Origin: Rhizomys pruinosus
Lineage: Eukaryota; Chordata; Mammalia; Rodentia; Spalacidae
Reading direction: 5' to 3'
NCBI GenBank assembly: GCA_009823505.1
Contig: VZQC01006270.1
Location: forward strand, 576,353-640,352
Length of the DNA stretch: 64,000 nucleotides
The notes below the pieces were generated by a model. That model saw only the letters and a program-made list of their open reading frames with translations, did not search any database and was not told the origin of the DNA. Below are positions 43,527-55,185 of this stretch, in pieces. A program made the translations under genes and the position numbers. The first letter of the stretch is position 1. Each line of letters opens with the position of its first letter.

Positions 43527-44580
43527 GGGGCAGGGAACAAAGTTATCCCTTTAGGTCCTTTGTGCCAAATTAGTATGGGTATTCATAGTGATCTAAGCAC
43601 TCAGAAAGCATAAGTTACACCACCCTGATACTCACCACCTAATAGCAAATTTATCTTGTCTGAAAACAAACTGTGTGTTATTTCCATGTCATATTTCTTT
43701 ATTCTCATTTTTTCCATTTTAACTTTTTGACTTTTAAAATATTGAATACATGCTCCACTCATATTAGTAATTAAAATGTCTGAATCATAAGTAGGTTAAG
43801 ATTCTAGACGTCATTATAGGATTCACAATATTTAAGGCACAGTTGTTTTCAGATCCAAGTGAATATTAACTATTATGTGTTCTCAGTTTACCTTACTGAG
43901 TTACTTACTGAGGTTACGATTGGTTGCTAGACAACCACAATGAGGATACTGTTCATCTTTGTTTGTTGTGGAACGTGTTCTTACTACCATTATAGATATG
44001 ACTCTTGTTCATGTTCCTCCATTACCAGCGAAGTCATGATATTCATTTCTTTACTGAGCATAGAACTCCGATTGTGTAGATGAAACGCCACTTTTCTCTA
44101 TTCTCTTGCATTTTGAGGGGCACCTTGGGTTGGTTTGCAGACTCTTTGCTATTGTGAAGAGAGCTGTCATAATACATGGATGTGCATGTATCTTCTGTTC
44201 ACAGGTTGAGTCTGTGTGGTATATATCCCAGTAAGTGGTATGAGCTTCTGAGTCCAGGTGGTTAGGCTCATTTTGAGTCTTTATAATGTTCTCCATCATA
44301 CTGCTGTTCCATAGTGGTTGTACAAGTTTGCATTCCCTACCAGCAGTGATGAATGTTCCTCCTTTCCTCCCACCCTCTCTCAACTATTTCATTATCATTT
44401 GTTTTCTTATTCTGACTCATCCTTTCAAGAGTAGATGATATATCGTGAGAATGGTTTGTAATTTGCATTTCTATAAATTATTAGCAAATTGGTTAATCAC
44501 TTTTTTAAGATGTTTCTAACCATGCTCTTTCTCTATCTCTTGTTGAAGTCTAATGTTCAGGCTCTTTACTCCATCTTTTT

Positions 44581-44823
44581 TTTTTTTTCTGGTAGGTTGT
44601 ATGAATGTTACTGTCTGCATGATAGGTTTGTGTTACGCTTGTGGTCGTGCATATGCTGCGTAGGTCAGAAGGGGTGTCGAATTCCCTGGAAACTGGAGTT
44701 CTCCTAGAATTGGAAGTTACAAGACTGTTTCTCAGCCGCCATGTGGTGCGTGGGATTTCGAACCCGGGTCCCTGTCAAGTAGCGATTCTGGTGCTTCTTA
44801 CACCGCTAGGCCATCTCGCCACC
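44581..44823 (-). mobile_element. B2 SINE in L1-C ORF2, antisense
   Basis: Noisy antisense B2 (ggtaggttgtatgaatgtta to ccatctcgccaccc), flanked by ctttactccatcttttt and ctttacccatcttttt. Internal-duplication subtype. Confidence 0.9.
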
Positions 44824-45539
44824 CTTTACCCATCTTTTTAAGGTGTAGTCATTTTGTTTTCTTACTGCTTTGTGTTTTGAGTAGTTTATAGGATTCTGGA
44901 AGTTAATGCTCTGTCAGATGTAATCACTAAGTGTGTAAGGTTCCCTTCCCACTTTCTGTGGGTTTTCCTTTCACTTCCCTGATTGTTTCCTTTCTTTGCT
45001 GTACAGAAACTTTTGAGTTTAACAAGGTCCCCACTTGTAATTGTCGACCTTTTTTCCTAGTGCAGCTGCTGTCTGATTACAAAGTCCTTTTTCTATTTCA
45101 CCTATGTCTTATAGGTTCTGCTGACTTTTTCTTGTATCACATTCAGAGTTTTGGGTTTCGGAGCCTGTGAGAGGGTCTTTGATCCATTTGTAGGTGATTT
45201 TTGTATCAGGTGAGAGGTTAGGTTAATTTTATTCTTTTACAATGTGGTTGGTGATCCTAGTTTTTGTTAACATCATTGCTGAAGATGCTGTTTATTCTCC
45301 ATTGTGTCTTCCTGGCCTCCTTGTCAAAAATGTAGTGGTGGCTAAAATTGTTATGTGCTTCAAGTTTGATTCTTCAGTTTTGTTCCTTTGGTCTACAGGT
45401 CTGTTTTTAGTGTCAGTACCATTCGAATAGCTGTTTTTATTACTACATTCTCTAGCCTCTATTATAATTTTAAATCTGGTATATCTGAGATCTTTCCTCC
45501 TGTTTAATTGCTCTTTTTCGTCAGGGTTGCTTTGGCTAT

Positions 45540-45544
<5 letters not shown>

Positions 45545-45602
<58 letters not shown>
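45545..45602. repeat. T58 run replacing L1 ORF2 sequence
   Basis: L1-G at the equivalent point (28265-28310) has tttttccaactgaaattaaag and so on between ggtctt and ctgtgaagaa. Here the interval is pure T, so a consensus fault is likely. Confidence 0.8.
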
Positions 45603-45954
45603 CTGTGAAGAAACTCATGGATGTTTTAATTGGGATTGCTTTGTATCTGTATTATTAAGTTTGGGTAGTATAACATGTTTTACAATTGGATACTTTTGTT
45701 CCGGAACTCCATGAACATGGGATGTCTTTTCACCTTTTGATGTTGTTTTTAATCTCCTCCTTCAGGGTTTATAATTTTGTTGTAGTGAGTATTCCTGTTG
45801 GTTGTTCTTTGTTAGGTTTGGTTTGAGAGCCGTAGTATTTTTGGAGTCTTGGTTTGAGTAAGGTTTTAATTGTAGTGGGAATGGATCACCCTTGTATTCC
45901 TTCGTTTTCAGTTGTTTTTTTTGTTTTCTTTTTTTGTTTTGGGTGGAAAGAGAA

Positions 45955-46085
45955 ATGTGCCTATCCACTGAAGCTCACTCTGTAGACCAGGACTGGCCTT
46001 GAAACTCACAAAGATCCCGCCTGCCTTCTTGCTCGAGCAGTATGGGTCTAGGGATTAATATGAACACATGTGCCACCTGAGTATC
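45955..46085 (-). mobile_element. B1 SINE in L1-C ORF2, antisense, noisy
   Basis: gctcactctgtagaccagga, ggccttgaaactcacaaaga, then degraded tail sequence to gtgccacctgag. Several indels. Confidence 0.75.
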
Positions 46086-46249
46086 GAGATCTGGTCAAGG
46101 TTATAATTTTTGTATACCTGACAGTATTTACTAGGAAGACTTCTTAAAGTCAATTTCTAGGTAGGTTTTTCTGGTGGATTTTTTATGCAATTCCTTTTAT
46201 GTAAATCTTATATTGTCTGCATAGAAAAATAGTTTGACTTCCCTCTGTT

Positions 46250-46497
46250 TAGCATACATATTATCACTTATTGTTTAAAAAAATATTAAATGGAAAAAAA
46301 CAACATACGAACTAAAAAAGACCTCATGTAAAGATGAAGAAAAGTTACGGCAGAATGCATGATCTGGGATGGGTAGGGGTGGGCCGGGGTGAAGGGAAGG
46401 GGATATATGCCTGAACTGAATTGGAAAATGATGTATGAAATACACAAAGCATCAATAAAAAAAAAAAAAGAATCAGTAGGTAGAAAAAAAACAAAAC
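46250..46497 (+). mobile_element. 5'-truncated L1 3' tail inserted in L1-C ORF2, sense
   Basis: Sense L1 terminal sequence (ggcagaatgcatgatctggg, gatgtatgaaatacacaaag, catcaataaaa and poly-A) breaks the antisense ORF2 between gacttccctctgttt and aattagtactcc. These are contiguous in L1-H (reverse complement near 32920-32945). Confidence 0.88.
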
Positions 46498-47191
46498 AAT
46501 TAGTACTCCTTTAATTTCCTTTTCTTGCCTTATTTCCCTAGCCAGTGTTTCAAGCACTATATTGAAGAAAATGGCAATAAGGGGCAGCCTTGCTGTGTTC
46601 CTACCTTTAAGGGGAATCCTTCTAACTTTTCTCCATTTAGAATGATGTTGGCTGTGGATTTCCTGTATATGGATTTGATTACATTGAAGAATGATCCCTC
46701 CAATCCAATTCCCTCTAGGACTTTAAGCATGAAAGGATGCTGGATTTTGTCAAAGGCTTTTTTCTGTGTTAATTGAGATCATCATGTGTTTTTTGTCTTT
46801 CAGTCCACTTATGTGTTCTATGATATTTACTGACTTTCATATGTTGAACTATCCCTGCATCTCCAGTATGAATCCAACTTGGTCATTATGGATGATCTTT
46901 TTGATATGTGTCTGTATGTGGTTTGCAAGTATTTTGTTGAGAATTTTTGTCTCTGAGTTCATTAATGAGATGGGTCTGTAGTTCTCTTTTTTGGTTGTAT
47001 ATTTGCCTGGCTTTGGCATTAGAGTGATGTTGGCTTCATAGAAGGAATTTGGGAGATTTTCCTCTGCTTTGTATCTTTCTGAACAGTTTGAGTAATAATG
47101 GTTATAAGTCCTCTTTAAATGTTTTATAGAATTCTGCTGTGAAACCATCTGGGCCTGGGCTTTATTTAGTTGGGAGGTATCTTATTACATT

Positions 47192-47434
47192 TTCTTTTTT
47201 AATTTTTTAAATTTTTATTTATTTATTATTTTTTATGTGTATGAGTGTACTGTTTGCATGTAGGTTGGTGGACCATTGTCATGCAGTGCCGGGGAGGTCA
47301 GAAGAGGTTGTTGGATTCCCCTGGAACTGGAATCAAAGATGGTTCTTAGCCACCATGTGGGTGCTGGGAATCAAACCCGGGTCCTCTGCAAGAGCAGTCG
47401 GTGCTCTTAACCACTGAGCCATCTCTCCAGCCCC
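47192..47434 (-). mobile_element. B2 SINE in L1-C ORF2, antisense
   Basis: gtgtatgagtgtactgtttg to ccatctctccagcccc. Simple subtype without the internal duplication. ORF2 continues on both sides. Confidence 0.93.
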
Positions 47435-48869
47435 AGATTTTCAATTTCATCATATATTATGGGTCTATTTAAGCTGTCAGTCTCTTCTTGGTTTAGCTTT
47501 GGTGATTGCCAGGATTTCATATATACATCCATTTCTCTTGGGTTTTCAAATTTAGTAGAGTATAGGTTTTTGAACTATTCCCATATGATTGCCTGGATAT
47601 TTTCATTGTCTGTTGTGATGTTTCCCCTTTCATCATGAATTCTATTGATTTGGAGTGGCTCTTTCTTTCTTTTGGTTAACTGGGCTAGAGGTCTGTCTAT
47701 TGTGTTTATTCTTTCAAAGAACCAACTTTTGGATTCATTGATTTTTTGTATTGTTTTCTTTGTTTCTATTTCATTGGTTTCTGCTCTGATTTTTTGTTAT
47801 TTCTTCCTGTCTTCTTTGTTTAAGATTCATTTGTCTTTCAAGTATTTTTAGCTACAGTATTAGCTCATTTATTTGTGCTCTTTCTGTTTTGTTTTGTTTT
47901 TAATGTAGGCACCCAGGGCTATAAACTTCCCTCTTAGGATTGCTTTTAAGGTGTCCCATAGGTTTTGTTGTGTTGTACTGTCATTGCCATTTAGTTCCAG
48001 GAATGCTTTTATTTCTTTCTTTATCTCTTCCTTGACCCATTCATTAATCAAGAGTGTGTTGTGTAGTCTCCATGTATTCATATAAGTAGAAGGGCTTATC
48101 TTGGTGTTGATATTGAGCTTTTTTGCACTGTGGTCTGATAGCATGCATGAAATTGTTTCAATTTTTTTGTATTTATTGAGGTTTTTTTTTTGTGTCCCAG
48201 TGTGTGATCAATTTTGGAGAATGTTCCATGAGGTGCTGAGCAGAGAGTGTTTTCTCTGGTGCTTAGGTAGAATATTTGGTAGATATCTGTGAGGTCCATT
48301 TGCTGTATCATATTGTTCAGTTCAGATGTCTCTCTGTTTATTCTTTCTCAGGTTGATCTGTCCAAGGGGCTCAATGGAGTATTGAATACTATGAGTGTGC
48401 TGGGGTTAATCTGTGCCTTGAGGTCCTGTAGAGTTGTGTTTATAAAGATCGGTGCACCCGAGTTTGGTGCATATATATTCATGATTGTGAAGTCTTCATG
48501 GTTAATTTTCCCTTCAATGAGGATTTAATGGTCCTCTTTATCTCTTCTGATTGCTTTTACTTTTGAAGTCTATTTTGTCTAATATTAAAATAGCAACTTC
48601 TGCTTTCTTTTTGGTACCATTTGCTTGGAATATTTTTTCTATCCTTTCACTTTCAGTTGGTGCCTGTCCTTGAGGGTGAGATGGGTTTCTTGTAGACAAC
48701 ATATAGATGGATTCTGTTTCCTAATCCATTCTCCCAGTCTATGCCTTTTGATTGGGTAGTTTAGTCCAATAATATTTAAGGTTATAATTGAGATTGTATG
48801 TTGCTTCCTTTCACCTTATTATCCATTTGCATTTTTGGTTTAGGTTTCTACTTCTGCAGTTATGCTTTT

Positions 48870-50347
48870 ATTAATTTCTCTTTCAAGGTGCTTGGAGATA
48901 GTTGCTCCTCTTCTCTGTCTTTGAATTGCTTCAAGCATTCTGTGAATGGTTGGTTTTCCAGATATGTATTCTTTCATCTTGTTTATGTCATGGAAGATTT
49001 TTCTCTTTCCTTCAACTAGAATTGACATTTTTGCTGCATATAGTAGCCTAGGTTGGCATTTGTAGTCATTTAGCACTGGGAATGCTTTGGTCCACGTTCT
49101 TCTTGCTTTCATAGTTTGCATTGAGAAGTCAGCTGAAATTCTGATAGGTTTCCCCTTATATGTAATTTGTTGTTTTTCTCTTGTGGCTTTCGGAATTTTG
49201 TCTTTGTTTTGGGCATCTAGCATTTTAACTAGGATATGGCAAGGGGAGTTTCTTTTCTGGACTTGTCTATTTGGTGTTCTATGTGCTTCTTGTAATTGTA
49301 TGGGCTTGCCATTTTTTTTTAATTTGGGAAAATTTTCATCTATTATTCTTTTGAAGATCTGATCAATGCCATTCTCTTGGGATTCTTCTCCTTCCTCTAT
49401 CCCTATGATGTGGAGGTTTGATCTTTTCATAGTGTCCCACATTTCCTGGTTGTTCCACTCTTGTGTAGTTTTAAATTTTTCATAGTCTTTAATTTTTTTT
49501 TAATTTTTTTATTAGCATTATTTTTTTAATTTTATTTATTTATTTTCTATGTGTATGAATGTACTGTCTGCATGTAGGTTTGTGCACCCATGTCGTGCAA
49601 CACCACAGAGGTCAGAAGAGGGTCTCAGATTCCCCTGGAACTGGAGTTCTCCTGGAATTGGAGTTACAGACGGTTCTCAGCTGCCATGTGGGTCCTGGGG
49701 ATCAAACCCGGGTCCTCTGCAAGAGCAGTTGGCGCTTTTAACTGCTAGGCCATCTCTCCAGCCCCCATAGTCTTTACTTGAGCTTTGTAGCTGTTCTGTG
49801 TTATCTTGCAGTTCTAATATTCTTTTTGCTGCTTCCTTCATTCTGCTTCTGAGGGTTTTTTTTTTCCCCATTCTTTCCTCTTTATTGGATGAGTGTTCTA
49901 TTTCCTTTTTCATTTCATTCTGTATTTTCTTTAGTATTTTCACTTCCCTTTGGAGCTTCTCAATCTCTTTTTGTAGTTCCTTGTTTTACTGGTTTGTTTC
50001 CTCTTTCATTTCAGCATGGGATCTTTTCAGTGTTTCCACTTCCTTCGGAATTTGTCATTTTCTCCCTCTACCTCTTTCCGAAGTTTGTCATTCTTTCCCT
50101 CTCAGTTCTTTCTGAGTTTTTCATTCTCTCCCCTTAGTTCTATGATTTCTTTGAATATATCTCTGATTGTTTTACAATCTGTGTCTACCTCCAGGGAGGT
50201 CCCATTGTGGGACTCCTCCACAGGCTCAGTAGAGTTTAGTGTGGAATTATTCTGCACTTTTCCCATATTGTTCTTTTGTTGTGCTCTTGTCATATGGGTT
50301 TCCTTTTGCCTGTATTCTGATGTGAATCTCAAATGCCTCTTCACCAT
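48870..50347 (-). pseudogene. L1-C ORF1, interrupted by B2
   Basis: The start Met is at 50347 (MVKRHLRFTSEYRQK). A coiled-coil-like part follows (IIELRGENEKLRKN), with repeated gaagtttgtcattct-type coding units near 50045-50120. The C-terminal RNA-binding region lies in frame 48840-49442 (TREKQQITYKGKPIRISADFS). A B2 at 49493-49765 and several frameshifts break it. Confidence 0.9.
49493..49765 (-). mobile_element. B2 SINE in L1-C ORF1, antisense
   Basis: Duplication catagtctttaa (49481-49492) and catagtctttac (49766-49777). Internal-duplication subtype. Confidence 0.94.
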
Positions 50348-50861
50348 GTTGAAGGAGAGTTGAAGGATTACTTTCCTTGATTCCTTCAGATGCCTTCATT
50401 GTAGTCTCCTTGTTTATGGAGTGTTGACTTGCCTAGATTTCAGGCTTTCAATTTTGGTTATTATTGGGAGGTATTGCTCACTCTTCACTTTCTATTCTGT
50501 AAGAACTGGGTATGCTTTGGTCCACATTCTTCTTGTTTTCATAGTTTGCACTGAGAAGTCAGCTGAAATTCTGATAGGTTTCCCCTTGTGACACCCTCTG
50601 AGCCCTGTACTCCCTCTGCTGCCAGCCATTTCCTCTAGGTTGGTTGTAGGGCTTACTGGACACTCCCTCCAGAATTCCAGTTTTTTGGGGGAGTTCCCTG
50701 CTTAGCCCACACCCCAGTACCCTGCTCCTGAGCTGGACTGGCAGTGGCCACCTGCCTCTATGTACAGCAGGCCGAACCTCCCAATCTCCCACAATCCACC
50801 TGCCTGATGTGGAGGCCCAGTTCCCTGTGCCTGAGCTTGTCCGGCAGAGGCTGCCCACCTC
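50348..50861 (-). promoter_or_regulatory. L1-C 5' UTR with ORF1-derived insert and ~103-bp tandem repeat
   Basis: 50504-50588 is a ~94% identical copy, in the same orientation, of ORF1 bases 49074-49158 (atgctttggtccac, gagaagtcagctgaaattct). Further 5', ccagtaccctgctcctgagc (50714) and ccagttccctgtgcctgagc (50817) recur with a ~103-bp period, giving about 1.5 units. These look like promoter monomers unlike the 212-bp type of L1-B. Confidence 0.8.
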
Positions 50862-50873
50862 TCAATATAACTT

Positions 50874-51882
50874 CTAGGATGATGTCAGTGTGCTTACATA
50901 GTGCTTGAAATATGATTGCTGTGATCAAGAAACTTAATTTTAGTTCATTTAAATAGAAATAGATACTTTTGGCTAATGGCTATGTATTGGACAACCTAGT
51001 TCTAGATAGTAAGTCCTGAATGTAGCATTCAATTTTTGGTTATAATTTTTACCCTGTTACATCATGTCATACTGCATACATGGCTTTATACATAATCAAG
51101 TCTATATAATAGTCTCAACAAGTATTTATTGAACTAAGTTTCTCATGGCTTTCTCTTATTTTAGTTAACTTCTGTGAAAGCTAAAATATTTTTCTCAGAG
51201 TGACTGGTATTGGGCTCAGCTCACATACTTGATGACTTTTTGATAGTGTTCTAGTGTACAGAGTCTACAGTCCTTAAGGGTCTAGTTCAAGGATGGAGAA
51301 CCGAACTAAGTACTCAGCCTGTCTGAGACAATTAGGCAAGAATTTATTCCTGCAGAGCACCAAGGTAAGAGAATGTGCTTCCTCAGGGAAAGCAAAGCCT
51401 CACTGTGATCACAAGGCTGGGCCTCTTGGTGATTCACTCAGAAGTCACTGCCCCCAGGCCTGTGGAGGCAGCTACAAGGAGAGAAGCACAGCCTTCTTTC
51501 TCAAAGCTTGAGCAGGCTCCTTCATGCAGTCTCTATTGCCTTAAGGGGACTATATCACTACTACATCAGGAAACTCATCTGTTTCCTTCCACAAGTTTTG
51601 TAGACTTTGAATCTGAGAGATTGGGATTAGGGTGTGGATTAATCCCTTTTGGAGGGGGCTAGAATAAATTGGTAATTTCTAGATCAAGGGAAGGAACCGA
51701 TTTTTAAATAAAAAAAAAATAGGGCTGTTATACTTTTTCCCAGGCCCATGGTCTTCTTGACTTTTATTTACATAGTCAAGTATACAGTATCACTAAAGGG
51801 CATCAGAAGGGAGAGGAGCTCCAAGACAACCTTGAGATAGACTGATGAAACAGGAAGGAAAAGGAAAGATAAATGTGCTTTG
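50874..51882. other. Unique sequence
   Basis: About 1 kb. Frames 51293-51511 and 51375-51662 overlap on the plus strand and carry no recognised domain. Confidence 0.5.
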
Positions 51883-52025
51883 ATATGCCAGGTCTAGTGA
51901 GTCAAACCTGTAGGCCAAGCACTCCAGAGGCTGAGGCAGGCAGATTGTCCTGAGTTCAAAGTTAACCTGGTCTGCAAGGGAGTTCCAGGCTGCATGAATG
52001 ACAGAGCAAGACACTGCCACTAAAA
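51883..52025 (+). mobile_element. Old B1 (B1F-like) SINE
   Basis: atatgccaggtctagtgagt, ccagaggctgaggcaggcag, gacagagcaagacactgcca. Diverged. Confidence 0.75.
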
Positions 52026-52110
52026 AGGGAACAGGAAGAGAAGGAAGAATATCAGGAAGAGTAGGAGAAGGAGGAAGAGGAGGAGAAAAGAAATCAAAAG
52101 AAAAAAAGCT
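52026..52110. repeat. Purine-rich (GGA/AAG) tract
   Basis: Almost pure A/G, probably expanded from the SINE tail. Confidence 0.9.
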
Positions 52111-52247
52111 TTGGCAGGCATGGTTATATACATCTTTTCCATTTATGAATATCTTTATTGATAAACTTTTCCCTTTCCTCCACTTGCACTATCGTATATA
52201 ACTGGCATTCTGTATATAGATTCCTATATTTGCTAAGTAAGCATACT

Positions 52248-54207
52248 ATTTATTTTTATTGAATTTTTATGTGTTTCATACATAATTTTTCAGTCAGTCT
52301 TAATTGCCACTTCTCCCTTGGCATCTTCAGGCGGCCCCCTCCCCCACCTGAGTTCACATCTTCTGTCATTTGTGGTAGGATCCATTGCACCAAATTTCTC
52401 TCCCGGCTCATTCCTCAGTGCCAGCTCATCTTCTGAGCTCAGTCAGCTTATCCAGAGTCTCTTTTCTAAAGAAGACCAGGTCTTCCTCACCGGACTTCCA
52501 TCTGCTGCCAATATTTCCTCAGCCAAAGTTGGGCTCTGCTACCCATTTCTGCAGTTCCGTGTTGGGTTTTTGTTCAGCTGAGTCTTGTGCATGCTGATAC
52601 CAGTGCTGTAGGTTCATATGAACAGGGTCCCAGGAGCTTGTAGGATTCATTTCCATTTGGTCTTCCATCACCTCCCTGGCTCTTACAATCTTTCCACTCC
52701 CCCTTCCACAATGTTCTCTTAGCCCATGAAAGGAAACAGCCAGAACTGACCAGAGTCCAAGACAACAGCTCCAGAGAAAGTAGACTGTTTTGCTTCTCGT
52801 CCACCCATGCCCCTTCTAAGCCTAGGGAACAATCTGTGGAAGAGGGGGCGTGGTAGAATGTAAGGGCTGTGATTGGGGTGAATGGTGAAACTACAACAAT
52901 ATAGTCTGGACACTCATTTGATCAACTTGATTGAACAAACAAGCCCCCCCTGCTGGATGGTGGGACCCATGAGCTGTGTGGGTTTGGGCACAACTGCTTG
53001 CAGTTTCCTTTCATGGGCTGACAGTTTGTTCAGGAATAACCTTTCGGTCCTACTAATGAAGCACAAGCAATTAGATATATAGGTATTTAAACAGTACTAA
53101 TTGTTATGGTATGTTAATCCATGAATTACATTTTTTTCTGTTAAATATGACAAAGGGTCTTACTGTGGCTTATAACATCTCCTAACCATTAGAGGATATA
53201 AGCTTGTGGCATCAGCCATGGGTTATTTCTCCAAGGAGAGAGCTAATAGCCAATTAGATTTGGGATATACAGGCATATGGCTGCCACTGCTGCACAGTAA
53301 TTCCAGGCAAGTGAGGTGTAGCTGGTGCTGACAGAGGAGTCTTGCTGGACTCAAGGAGACCTATATTTGCTTTATTGGTTTAGTGGCCTTTGGTAACACT
53401 CTCTGGTACTCCAGAGACCATCTGTACACTTGCAAGTGTGGTCTCAATACATCTTTCCCATGTTTACATCAGGTCTTTGACAGCAGGACCTTATCGCCTC
53501 TCTTCTTGCAGGTATCCCAGTTCGGAAGCAAGGAGCCTTTGCCTTTTGTGGGGGCTTGGATCCCCTGGCCAACATCTCCTTGGTAGAATAATCCATTGCT
53601 GATGTCAGAGCTCTCCTGTATTAATATATTTTGCTTAAGTGCATAGCTTAAGGAGACTTTAGTATTATATTTGGTTCTGAATAGAGAATAATCCTTTTCA
53701 CAGTTCCTATGTCTATTAGTCAATTAAAGAAGGCAGTTTTACTGGTTTTATAAGAGATTACCTCTATAATAGTTGTCTCCAATTTACAGTTGGAGAGCGA
53801 CCTCATCATCATCATATTTCTCCTTGTTCTATGGGGGGGAGGGAAGAAAGTCTCTCATATTAAAACCTTTGCGGCACCTAGAAGGTAAGTTTCATTAGGA
53901 CTCATTATAAATAGTTGTTACAAGTAGGATCCACAGAAGGGTTTGATGTTTGTAGCAATCTGAGGCTTTTCTTCCTTTCAATGTTCAGACGGGCCAACCT
54001 TTCTGTTGGCACTTTCTGGTACATCCTACTCAATGCAAAGCTGTATTTTTTCTTTCTCAGCCATTAAGTTGGTGACATTTTGACCTGTTGGAACATACAA
54101 ATCTTTTCCCGTAGTTGGTTTTAAGATTTGAATTGCAAGGTTTTTGACAAAAAGGTTTCATATCTATCTGTATCCCCCTTTTTAATTTTAGGTTTTTTGA
54201 CCCATGA
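52248..54207 (-). mobile_element. L1-D: L1 3' UTR fragment, minus strand, with inverted block
   Basis: The 3' terminal part lies near 52250-52350 and a segment like the Lx-type 3' UTR follows to 52720. 52721-52994 is inverted relative to L1-A 6545-6820. 52995-54207 is collinear with L1-A 6810-8070 and L1-B. No ORF2 is present. Base quality is good, making this the best reference here for this 3' UTR type. Confidence 0.87.
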
Positions 54208-54270
54208 GTCTCAAAAAAGCTCAGCTTCAAGATATACCTCAGGTTTGGGGCTGAGCCGTGCTTTTCAATT

Positions 54271-54306
<36 letters not shown>

Positions 54307-54327
54307 TCCCTCTCTCTCTCTTTCTTT

Positions 54328-54387
<60 letters not shown>

Positions 54388-54388
54388 T
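54271..54388. repeat. (CTTT)n microsatellite
   Basis: Long TTTC repeat with a short CTCT interruption near 54307-54321. Confidence 0.97.
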
Positions 54389-55185
54389 TATTGTTAGTCT
54401 CCAGCTAGTAATTGAGCACTAAGGGAGACCAAGGCCTTGACATTCCTGCCCAATATGGGTTCTTCTAACACAATATTTTTTCTAAGCTCTGCATCATGAT
54501 GGCTCAAACTCTGCCAGATCTGCCTTCTGGTATGAGATCTTCCTGCCAAATTCTCTTTCCTTTCTCCCTTTTTTTCACAAGTGTCAGATCAGCATCATCC
54601 TTAGAAGGTTTTTCACTGCCCAATTCTGCAGCCTCACTTTTGATCTTTCATGGGTCTTGTTACCCAATAAACTTCAGGATCTTCAAATGGCATCTCAGCA
54701 TCTGCTTCCTGAAGGACACAATGGTTCTTTGTAAAAACCAGTGTTGCTGAGATGGATCATATAAACATGTATATTCACTAAATAAATCTGATACAGATGG
54801 TGATATGTGAGAGATTAAATTCACTGAATACGAGTAATAGGAAAAATGCTCTTTTTTTCAGAATCAGTTACACGCCTTTAATTCTGTTACCTAATTAATT
54901 AAGAAACTAAACTTACACATGTTCAGTTTTTTAAATAGTCATTTCAGAATTACTATTGATATCATCTCAGATTATTTTCTTGAAGAGAATATGTTTGATA
55001 TATTGAAAGTCCTGATGCTCAGATTCATAGAAGAGTTATTTGCATTTTTTCGTGCAGTTTCAATATTTACTAAAAGGGGGACTAGACAGAGTTTGACTTA
55101 AGCTCTTCTTTAGAATGCATGAATTTGCATCTCTGTAATCATAACCTAACTTAAGGTGAATATATCTGTGAAGATTCTGTAATAA
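54389..55185. other. Unclassified sequence
   Basis: 54420-54760 might be an old LTR remnant (tgttacccaataaacttcag, gcttcctgaaggacacaatg) but I cannot place it. The rest is unique. Confidence 0.4.

Larger units (their letters stand above)
44040..48820 (-). pseudogene. L1-C ORF2, interrupted and frame-broken
   Basis: Minus-strand ORF2. Endonuclease residues include KQNPSICCLQETHL near 48670-48720, then SAPHGTFSKIDHTLGHKK and LSDHSAKKLNI (frames 48096-48311 and 47869-48144). RT finger residues [21 protein letters not shown] lie in frame 46849-47148. The catalytic FADD region (near 46230) sits by the L1-tail insertion and is not readable. ORF2 is split by a B2 (47192-47434), an L1 tail (46250-46497), a B1 (~45955-46085) and a B2 (44581-44823). 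It cannot encode a functional protein. Confidence 0.9.
41793..50861 (-). mobile_element. L1-C: full-length L1, minus strand, carrying nested insertions
   Basis: In sense order: 5' UTR (50348-50861), ORF1 (48870-50347), ORF2 (44040-48820, interrupted), 3' UTR (41793-44040, interrupted), poly-A. The two ORF2 halves meet exactly around an L1-tail insertion (46250-46497), which shows they are one element. A likely duplication is tcaatagaactt (41575-41586) and tcaatataactt (50862-50873). Later insertions are an ERVL-type LTR, three B2, a B1 and an L1 3' tail. Removing them leaves ~7.5 kb. 44040-46470 is rich in indels while 46500-50860 is clean, so sequence quality changes within the element. Confidence 0.93.

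Noticed and set aside
54128..54397. Serine/phenylalanine/leucine-rich 89-codon frame
   Set aside because: Translation of the (CTTT)n microsatellite and the L1-D edge.
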